A DNA stretch of 7,340 nt from Bradyrhizobium sp. GTDB taxonomy: Bacteria; Pseudomonadota; Alphaproteobacteria; Rhizobiales; Xanthobacteraceae. The notes below the pieces were generated by a model. That model made no database searches. It had not been told where the DNA came from and saw only the letters and a list, made by a program, of their open reading frames with translations. The stretch covers positions 1 to 7,340 of the forward strand of contig JAQGKJ010000786.1 of assembly GCA_028290165.1 (NCBI GenBank), given 5' to 3'. Positions 1 to 5,326 of the stretch are shown here, in pieces (within the stretch, counting starts at the first letter, position 1; every line of letters starts with the position of its first letter). The translations under genes were made by a program, and so were the position numbers.

Positions 1-1029
1 GTGGAACTCGCGGGCGACCGGCCGCTGGTCACCGCGATGACCATTACGCTGGTCACGGCATTGTTGTTCTCTTCCATGTACGGCGTCGGCGCCGCGATCG
101 CGATCGGCGTCATCGCGCTGCCGATCATGATGGGCCAGGGCATCCCGCCACACGTCGCCGCACCTGCGTTCACGATGGGAATAGGCGCCGGCACATTCAT
201 CAATCTGGTTCAGTTCGGCACGTTCCAGAAGCTATTCCCGGGCCTCAAATACGAGGCGCCCTATCTGACCTACTGGGCGGTTGGGATGTGCGTCTACATT
301 CTGGCGGCCTGGCTGCTGGCTGCCCTCTATCTGCGCGGCGGCGGGGTACGCCGGATGGCCTCCGTCGATATTGCCGATGCGTCCGAGGCGCCGGCCCGCA
401 AGCGAACCCCCTATTACACTTATATCGTGCCGATCGTTCCGGTCCTGATGATCATGGTCCTGAAATGGGAGATCATTCCGACCTTCATCGTCTCGATCGT
501 GCTCGCGCTGGTGTTGACGGCGCGCGACCGGACGTTCCAGGGCCACGTCAATCTGTTCAACAAGACCTTCTTCGATGCGTTTCCGGATATCGCGACCATT
601 GCCGCGCTGTGGACGATCTGCGGCATGATCATCGTCGCCGGGCAGACGCCTGAAGTCGCAGGCGCCCTGAAACCGATTTTCGCACCCTTCCTGCCACACA
701 CGCCGCTGCAGGCAGCGATCTTTTTCGGCGTGCTCGGGGGTATCGGGAGTATCTACCGCGGACCGCTGGTCGTGATCGGTACCGGTGCGGCATTGCTGGC
801 GATCGTCCTCGCTAACAAGGACATCCCGATACCCTATCTGTATTCGATCTGGCTGGCGCCGACGATTGTGCAGGGGAGCATGGATCCGACCAACTCATGG
901 ACGCTGTGGACGATCGGGTACACCAAGGTCAGCCACGGCCAGTTCCTGAAAACCGCGCTGCCTTTCGGCTGCCTGATGGTCGCAGTCAACTCGCTGATCT
1001 GCTATCTCATGCTGGGCTCGCTCAACTAA
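1..1029 (+). CDS. Partial multi-pass membrane transporter (ion-transporter-superfamily-like), C-terminal part
   Basis: This is an integral inner-membrane protein, probably a secondary transporter for a small organic metabolite. Hydrophobic segments lie at about residues 9-25, 28-44, 52-72, 88-111, 138-155, 158-174, 197-214, 237-270 (probably a re-entrant loop plus a helix), 279-292 and 319-338. A polar loop rich in Arg and Lys lies near 112-137. A conserved-looking SMDPTNSW segment (293-300) before the last helix recalls the substrate/ion-binding hairpins of the CitMHS/GntP/NhaC-like transporter families; this comparison is from memory. The frame is open from the first base. The GTG at position 1 is probably an internal Val codon, because such transporters usually exceed 400 residues and no ribosome binding site can be seen. 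The stop is TAA at 1027-1029. The hydantoinase-family gene starts 26 bases downstream, so co-transcription is likely and the transporter may import that protein's substrate. The exact family and substrate are not determined. Confidence 0.75.
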   Translation: MELAGDRPLVTAMTITLVTALLFSSMYGVGAAIAIGVIALPIMMGQGIPPHVAAPAFTMGIGAGTFINLVQFGTFQKLFPGLKYEAPYLTYWAVGMCVYILAAWLLAALYLRGGGVRRMASVDIADASEAPARKRTPYYTYIVPIVPVLMIMVLKWEIIPTFIVSIVLALVLTARDRTFQGHVNLFNKTFFDAFPDIATIAALWTICGMIIVAGQTPEVAGALKPIFAPFLPHTPLQAAIFFGVLGGIGSIYRGPLVVIGTGAALLAIVLANKDIPIPYLYSIWLAPTIVQGSMDPTNSWTLWTIGYTKVSHGQFLKTALPFGCLMVAVNSLICYLMLGSLN

Positions 1030-1038
1030 AAACCAAAT

Positions 1039-1045
1039 AAGAGGA
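1039..1045 (+). promoter_or_regulatory. Ribosome binding site that fixes a TTG start
   Basis: AAGAGGA ends 10 bases before the TTG at 1056. An in-frame TAA at 1038-1040 excludes any start further upstream, and the next in-frame ATG encodes residue 99, well inside the nucleotide-binding fold. This site therefore decides the TTG start of the hydantoinase-family gene. Confidence 0.75.
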
Positions 1046-1055
1046 AAATAGAGCG

Positions 1056-3227
1056 TTGACCGAACTATCATTGCCGAGCCGCGCCTATCGTATCGGCATC
1101 GATGTCGGGGGGACCTTCACCAAGGCCGTCCTGATCGACAATGCAACCCACGAGGTGGTCGGCCGCTTCTCGGTGCTGACCACGCACGCCGACGCGCGCG
1201 GCGTCGCCAAGGGCGTTGTGGAAGTATTCCGCAATGTGCTGGAGCAGTCGGGCGTCGATCCCGGAGAGGTCATCTTTCTCGCGCATTCGACCACGCAGGC
1301 CACCAACGCATTGCTCGAGGGCGATGTGGCGAGTGTCGGCGTGATCGGCATGTCGACCCGCATGGAGTCGCTGCTGGCCAAGAGCCAGAGCGCGATGAAG
1401 GCGATCGAACTTGCCCCCGGCCGCCATCTAAAACCCGCAAACCGCTTTCTGACCAAGGAGACGCTGACCGACGACACCGTCAGGAAGGCGGTCGAAGAGC
1501 TCAGGGCCGAAGGGGCAAAAGTCATCGTCGCGAGTTCCGCCTTTGGCGTCGACGACAACGATGCCGAGGAGACCGTACGGCGTGTTGTAGTGGAAGCCGG
1601 GGTCGCCGCCACCTGCGGCCACGAAATCACAAAGCTCTATGGCCTCACCACCAGGACACGCACGGCGGTCATCAACGCCAGCATCCTGCCGAAGATGATC
1701 GATACCGCGACCATGACCGAGGCCAGCGTACGCGAGGCCGGGATCAAGGCGCCGCTGATGATCATGCGCGGCGACGGCGGCGTGATGGACATCCGCGAGA
1801 TGCGCCGTCGGCCGGTGATGACGATGCTGTCGGGGCCGGCGGCAAGCGTTGCCGGCGCGCTGATGCATTTGCGGGTGTCCGACGGCATCTATTTCGAGGT
1901 CGGCGGCACCAGCACCAATATCGGCGTGATCCGGAACGGGCGTCCCACAGTCAAATATGCCCGCGTCGGCGGCCACGAAACTTACGTCAGCTCGCTCGAC
2001 GTGCGCGTGATCGGTATCGCCGGCGGCAGTATGGTCCGGGTCAGGGACGGCAGGTTGGTCGACGTCGGGCCGCGCAGCGCCCATATCGCAGGCCTGCCCT
2101 ATGCCGCCTTCGCCAAACCAGAAGATATCGTCGAACCCACCATCGAACTGTTCCAGCCCAAACCCGACGACCCCGGCGACTACGTCGCGGTGCGCTGCGC
2201 CAACGGCACCCGCTATGCCATCACCAACACCTGCGCCGCCAATGTGCTGGGCTACGCCAGACCGGGGTTGCACGCCTATGGCAACCCCGAAGCCGCGCAG
2301 CGCGCGATGGCAGCGCTTGCTGGCCTGATCGGTAAATCGATCGAAGACACCGCGCGCGCCATCCTCGATATCGCCACCGACAAGGTCATCCCCGTGGTCG
2401 ACGATCTCATCAGCGAGTACAAGCTCGATCGCGATCAGGCCGTGCTGGTCGGCGAAGGCGGCGGCGCGGCGGCCTTGATTCCCCATGCCGCAAGCCGCAC
2501 CGGTCTTCACCATGTGATCTCCAAGGACGCCGAGGTGATTTCCTCGATCGGCGTCGCACTGGCGCTAGTGCGCGACGTGGTGGAACGCGTGATCCCCAAT
2601 CCGAGGCCTGAGGATCTCAAGCGAATCCGCCGCGAAGCGTTCGAGGCCGTGATCAAGCTTGGCGCCGCCCCCGAAAATGTCGAGGTGACGATCGAGGTCG
2701 ACCAGCATACCCACCGCGTCCGCGCCACCGCGATGGGCGCGTCCGAAATGCGCGCCCGCGCGCGCAGCGACGAGATCGGCGAGAGCGAGGCAAGGGAAAT
2801 CGCCGCCAAGGCCATGGGCGTCGACTTGCAGCGCGTGAAGCTCGCCGCCACCACGCCGCGGATGCGGGTGTTCCAGGGCGAGGTCGAGGAGCGGTCGTGG
2901 CGAATTTTCACCAAGCGTCGCAGCCCGGTTCGAGCGATCGATCTTGACGGCGTGATCCGGGTGCAGCGCAGCCACAGCGTGGTGCGATCGGCTTGCGCGC
3001 GCACCGGCCTCGGCGACCTTCGCCGGCTGTGGGAAGATACCACGATCTACAACGGCGACAGCGTCATCACACCGGATATCTTCGTCATCGTCGGGAGCCA
3101 GATCATCGACCTGTCCGGCGTCAACTCGATCGACCAGGCGCTGGCCGTTGTCCGCGGCGAATTCGACGGATTGGCCGAGAGCGACGCTGTCGGCCTGATC
3201 AGCATTCCGCCATCCCGCGGGTTCTAG
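1056..3227 (+). CDS. Hydantoinase/oxoprolinase family protein (HyuA-like, divergent C-terminus)
   Basis: This is a cytoplasmic protein of the ASKHA-fold hydantoinase A/5-oxoprolinase family, whose known members carry out ATP-dependent opening or carboxylation of small cyclic or carbonyl compounds. The N-terminal hydantoinase/oxoprolinase domain opens with IGIDVGGTFTK (residues 13-23), the phosphate-1 loop, and continues with the HSTTQATNALLEG segment (77-89). The main hydantoinase A domain covers about 189-510. It contains the TRTRTAVINASILP segment (199-212), LSGPAASVAGA (258-268), the second phosphate motif FEVGGTSTN (280-288) and the glycine-rich adenosine-site motif VGEGGGAAA (465-473). 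Typical members read DMGGTSTD at the second phosphate motif, so the two acidic positions here are Glu and Asn. Residues of about 510-723 do not resemble the usual C-terminal domain. The length (723) is slightly above that of typical HyuA. The TTG start is supported by its ribosome binding site and by a stop just upstream. The next gene begins one base after the TAG stop. No hydantoinase B gene follows. The substrate is unknown. Confidence 0.9.
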   Translation: MTELSLPSRAYRIGIDVGGTFTKAVLIDNATHEVVGRFSVLTTHADARGVAKGVVEVFRNVLEQSGVDPGEVIFLAHSTTQATNALLEGDVASVGVIGMSTRMESLLAKSQSAMKAIELAPGRHLKPANRFLTKETLTDDTVRKAVEELRAEGAKVIVASSAFGVDDNDAEETVRRVVVEAGVAATCGHEITKLYGLTTRTRTAVINASILPKMIDTATMTEASVREAGIKAPLMIMRGDGGVMDIREMRRRPVMTMLSGPAASVAGALMHLRVSDGIYFEVGGTSTNIGVIRNGRPTVKYARVGGHETYVSSLDVRVIGIAGGSMVRVRDGRLVDVGPRSAHIAGLPYAAFAKPEDIVEPTIELFQPKPDDPGDYVAVRCANGTRYAITNTCAANVLGYARPGLHAYGNPEAAQRAMAALAGLIGKSIEDTARAILDIATDKVIPVVDDLISEYKLDRDQAVLVGEGGGAAALIPHAASRTGLHHVISKDAEVISSIGVALALVRDVVERVIPNPRPEDLKRIRREAFEAVIKLGAAPENVEVTIEVDQHTHRVRATAMGASEMRARARSDEIGESEAREIAAKAMGVDLQRVKLAATTPRMRVFQGEVEERSWRIFTKRRSPVRAIDLDGVIRVQRSHSVVRSACARTGLGDLRRLWEDTTIYNGDSVITPDIFVIVGSQIIDLSGVNSIDQALAVVRGEFDGLAESDAVGLISIPPSRGF

Positions 3228-3228
3228 C

Positions 3229-3915
3229 ATGATCTCGGCGGCGACATCCCCGTCCTGGCTAATCGAGGTCGTGGCGGCCTCGCCCGAGACGCTCGGGCTT
3301 GTCATGCTGGAGGCCGATCCGCACGCCCGGCGGCTGGATCGCGACGCGCAGATCGCCGCCGTCCGCGATGCGCTCGCGGAGGGAACGGCGACCGCGAAAG
3401 CCTTGCGGGAGCGTTTCCCTCGTCTTGCTCCGCAAGGCATCGCGCGCGAGCTAGGAGTGCCGATCGAGACAACCGACGACGATCCCATGGTCGGCCCGAT
3501 CTGGCGATTTGCCGAATATCGGGAGCGCCCGGCCCGCATTCTGCTTTACAGCCGCGGGCTCGCGCCGCTCGAGTGCGCGATCACCGGCGCCTTGGCCGAG
3601 CGATTGCTCGGACAGGCAACGCCGCGAGGCGTTTTCATCGCCCACGAATTATTCCATCACATCGAGGCAACCCGATCGGACACGCCGATTGCGCGGCGCC
3701 ATCAGCCGATATTGTTTCGCATCGGCGGCTGGCATTGGCGGACCGGCCTCGCCGCGCTGTCGGAGATTGCCGCCGGCACGTGCGCGCAAGGCCTGCTCGA
3801 TCTGCCCTGTCATCCCAGGGTGCTCGATCTCGTTGCGCTGGACGCGATTTCCGCAAACACCACAGCCGCGCGGTTCGCCGCCCGTATCGCCGCGGTCGCA
3901 CCCCCGCGGCATTAA
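3229..3915 (+). CDS. Unrecognised protein with HExxH metallopeptidase-like motif
   Basis: This 228-residue protein is not recognised as a named family. Residues 137-146 read IAHELFHHIE, a hydrophobic-flanked HExxH motif (H139, E140, H143) typical of zinc metallopeptidases. Forty residues later comes LSEIAAGTCAQGLLDLP (177-193). Its E179 lies in a helix-like Glu-x-Ala-Ala context, as expected of the third zinc ligand of gluzincins. The spacing and the weak likeness to the ImmA/IrrE and related small zincin domains are my inference. There is no signal peptide and no obvious membrane segment, so it is probably cytoplasmic. The first 100 residues are Ala/Arg-rich and helical. The ATG follows the hydantoinase-family TAG by one base (TAGCATG), with only a weak purine stretch ahead of it, so translational coupling is likely. 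This suggests that it works with, processes or matures the upstream protein. It might instead be a non-catalytic metal-binding protein. Confidence 0.8.
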   Translation: MISAATSPSWLIEVVAASPETLGLVMLEADPHARRLDRDAQIAAVRDALAEGTATAKALRERFPRLAPQGIARELGVPIETTDDDPMVGPIWRFAEYRERPARILLYSRGLAPLECAITGALAERLLGQATPRGVFIAHELFHHIEATRSDTPIARRHQPILFRIGGWHWRTGLAALSEIAAGTCAQGLLDLPCHPRVLDLVALDAISANTTAARFAARIAAVAPPRH

Positions 3916-3940
3916 CCTTTCGTTCGCCTGACTTTGCCCG

Positions 3941-3946
3941 TACAAT
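3941..3946 (+). promoter_or_regulatory. Possible -10 element for the MCE gene
   Basis: TACAAT matches five of six bases of the housekeeping sigma -10 consensus and lies 45 bases before the MCE start codon. A partner -35 at the usual distance is poor: TTTCGT at 3918-3923, 17-bp spacer. The MCE gene could equally be read through from upstream, since the gap is only 76 bases and I see no terminator in it. Confidence 0.25.
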
Positions 3947-3991
3947 GCGGCGCTGACCCACAACTGGGCCCTGTCGCAGCCGGAACTCGGA

Positions 3992-4834
3992 ATGAAAACG
4001 CGGGCGAGCAACCTGATGATCGGATCGACGACGCTGGCGATGATCGCCGTGGCGTTTGTCGGCCTGCTCGGGTTCCGGAAAATCCACGCTATCCGGCAGC
4101 AAGGCCCGCTACGCATCATTTTCGAAGGCTCGGCAAGCGGCCTGCACAAGGGCGGCAGCGTCAATTTCGACGGCGTTCAGATTGGCGAAATCAAGTCGCT
4201 CAAGCTCGACAACCCCCGCAAGGTCGTTGCCTTTGTCATGGTGGATAACAGCGCGCCGATCCGCAAGGACACGATTGTAGGCCTCGAGTTCCAGGGACTC
4301 ACCGGTGTTGCGGCAATCTCGCTGACCGGCGGCGCGGCGGCCGCGCCTCCGGTACCACTCGATGAGGACGGCGTTCCCACCCTGACCGCCGATCTCAGCG
4401 AGACGGAATCGATCCGCGACACCCTGCACGGCGTCGACCGGGTGCTCGTCAACAATCAGCAGACGCTGAAAAATGCGCTGCTTAATTTCGAGACCTATAC
4501 GGCGTCGCTGGCGAGCAAGGGCGATGCGATCGACAGCATCATCCGCAAGGCCGACGGTGCCTTCGAAAGCTTCGACAGCGCCATGACCAAGATCGACAAC
4601 ATCGTGCCTGGCCTCGCGGACGGCAAGCCCGACGAACTGTTTGAGCGGGTAAAGACGATCCGCGAATTGGCCGAGAGCTTTAACAAGAAGTCCGGCGCGC
4701 TGATGGAAGAAGGACGCCGCTCGCTGGTCGATGTCAGCCAGGCCGCCATCAAGGTGACCCGCAAGCTCAATCCGCAAGCCGTAACTGGCGACAATCCGCC
4801 CCCGCCGCGGAAGCCGAACCAAAAGCGTGAGTAG
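3992..4834 (+). CDS. MCE/MlaD family protein, orphan
   Basis: This is a single-pass inner-membrane protein with a periplasmic MCE domain. The family supplies the substrate-binding ring of ABC systems that move phospholipids or other lipids between the membranes of Gram-negative bacteria. Residues 8-28 form one hydrophobic anchor after a short basic N-terminus (MKTRASN). The MCE domain covers about 38-114: FEGSASGLHKGGSVNFDGVQ is followed by IGEIKSL (64-70) and ends with FQGLTGVAAISLTGG (100-114), the characteristic L-x-G-x-x-x-I-x-L closing strand. A short Pro-rich turn (119-130) leads to a long helical stretch (about 134-260), which in this family forms the stalk. The C-terminus is Pro/Lys-rich. 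The length of 280 is normal for short MlaD-like proteins. The ATG at 3992 is preceded by a modest GGAA (3982-3985). MlaD genes usually stand next to permease and ATPase genes; none is seen here, so this subunit may serve an ABC system encoded elsewhere. Confidence 0.88.
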   Translation: MKTRASNLMIGSTTLAMIAVAFVGLLGFRKIHAIRQQGPLRIIFEGSASGLHKGGSVNFDGVQIGEIKSLKLDNPRKVVAFVMVDNSAPIRKDTIVGLEFQGLTGVAAISLTGGAAAAPPVPLDEDGVPTLTADLSETESIRDTLHGVDRVLVNNQQTLKNALLNFETYTASLASKGDAIDSIIRKADGAFESFDSAMTKIDNIVPGLADGKPDELFERVKTIRELAESFNKKSGALMEEGRRSLVDVSQAAIKVTRKLNPQAVTGDNPPPPRKPNQKRE

Positions 4835-4920
4835 CGCGCGGCTGGCGCCTATCCCGCGGCTCCGTTCATGCCTTGACGCGCGCGAGTGTCATTCCGCTCA
4901 TCCTTTCGGTTGTCCCTTCA

Positions 4921-4934
4921 GATACCGCGGTATC
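4921..4934. repeat. 14-bp perfect palindrome
   Basis: GATACCGCGGTATC is identical to its own reverse complement and lies 87 bases after the MCE stop codon. It has no T-run, so it is not a standard terminator. It could be a binding site for a dimeric regulator, or chance. Confidence 0.6.
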
Positions 4935-5148
4935 GGTTTCGTTCAAACCATTGTTTCGGCGGCGGCGCGGCCGAAGCGTATGCAACGAGCCGGGATCGAC
5001 GGCATGGACGATCAGAGTCCGATTGCGATCGGCACCCGCGGAGTGCGGAACCTCGCGACCCCTCGGGGCGGCCTTAAAAGTGTCGCGATGATTCCGTGTG
5101 ATCCCTCCCGATCATCCCGACCCCAATGAAATTATTTTCAACGCTTCG

Positions 5149-5178
5149 GGAACAAAAGCTCCGCTTCAGAATTGTTCC
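5149..5178. repeat. Inverted repeat GGAACAA-N16-TTGTTCC
   Basis: Seven-base arms at 5149-5155 and 5172-5178 are perfect reverse complements separated by 16 bases. An alternative, wider pair (TTCGGG at 5145-5150, CCCGAA at 5185-5190) overlaps them. The element lies in the AT-rich part of the intergenic region, about 150 bases before the poly-HAMP start. It could be an operator or a weak RNA hairpin. No function is established. Confidence 0.4.
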
Positions 5179-5183
5179 GCTTC
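5160..5183 (+). repeat. Direct repeat TCCGCTTC, 16-base period
   Basis: TCCGCTTC occurs at 5160-5167 and again at 5176-5183, exactly 16 bases apart. A seven-base match (TCCGCTT) recurs at 5227-5233. Evenly spaced short direct repeats ahead of a regulated gene can be activator sites, but this length is also possible by chance. Confidence 0.35.
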
Positions 5184-5273
5184 GCCCGAATTTATGGAAC
5201 CTAAACATCTGAAACACTTGCGGTATTCCGCTTGCTTTAGCAGCGGCCGCACGATTTGATGCGCTGAAAAATT

Positions 5274-5302
5274 TTGACCCGCACGTCATCGATTCGTATT
5301 GC
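5274..5302 (+). promoter_or_regulatory. Candidate promoter for the poly-HAMP gene
   Basis: TTGACC (5274-5279) is a good -35 match. It lies 17 bases from TATTGC (5297-5302), a poor -10 with three of six consensus bases. Transcription would then start near 5309, leaving a leader of about 18 bases that just includes the ribosome binding site. A competing candidate is TTGCTT (5232-5237) with TTTGAT (5255-5260), also at 17 bases. Neither is strong. Confidence 0.25.
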
Positions 5303-5314
5303 GCATTGCTGTTT

Positions 5315-5320
5315 GAGGGG
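5315..5320 (+). promoter_or_regulatory. Ribosome binding site of the poly-HAMP gene
   Basis: GAGGGG lies six bases before the ATG at 5327. It supports this start over the out-of-frame ATG at 5322, which would be only one base from the site. Confidence 0.7.
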
Positions 5321-5326
5321 AATGCC

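Larger units (their letters stand above)
4835..5326 (+). other. Non-coding intergenic region upstream of the poly-HAMP gene
   Basis: This 492-base stretch contains no ORF that I believe. Short open frames exist in its first half, but they give low-complexity Arg/Ser/Pro-rich peptides without family features. The first half (to about 5100) is as GC-rich as the genes. The second half is distinctly more AT-rich, as expected of a promoter region. It contains a 14-bp palindrome (4921-4934), an inverted repeat (5149-5178), direct repeats of TCCGCTTC and weak promoter candidates. I see no stem followed by a T-run that would serve as an intrinsic terminator for the MCE gene. Confidence 0.7.

Noticed and set aside
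1..3. GTG at position 1 as the true start of the transporter
   Set aside because: The frame is open to the window edge, no upstream sequence is available and the protein would be short for its type. It is more likely an internal codon.
1428..2513. Long minus-strand open frame (361 codons) opposite the hydantoinase-family gene
   Set aside because: The plus strand has clear family motifs throughout. The reverse translation is His/Asp/Ala/Gly-rich with no family features, as is typical of antisense frames in GC-rich genes.
2565..3539. Minus-strand open frame spanning the hydantoinase/HExxH gene junction
   Set aside because: Its composition is low-complexity Arg/Ala/Asp, it has no ribosome binding site I can defend, and it overlaps two better-supported genes.
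3643..3657. Assigning the HExxH protein to the ImmA/IrrE toxin-antitoxin or phage-regulator family
   Set aside because: Only the short HExxH neighbourhood is similar. There is no helix-turn-helix domain and no phage or antitoxin context.
4109..4822. Minus-strand open frame (237 codons) opposite the MCE gene
   Set aside because: The plus strand has the membrane anchor and MCE motifs. The reverse peptide has no recognisable pattern.
4835..4900. Intrinsic terminator after the MCE gene
   Set aside because: GC-rich self-complementary bits such as GCGCGC occur, but I found no good stem followed by a T-run.
4827..5129. Small open frames just after the MCE gene
   Set aside because: The three overlapping frames give unlike peptides rich in Arg, Ser and Pro. 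None has a convincing ribosome binding site or protein-like pattern.
5149..5200. EcfG-type general stress promoter (two GGAAC motifs at 5149 and 5196)
   Set aside because: No CGTT-like -10 lies 16-17 bases after either motif.
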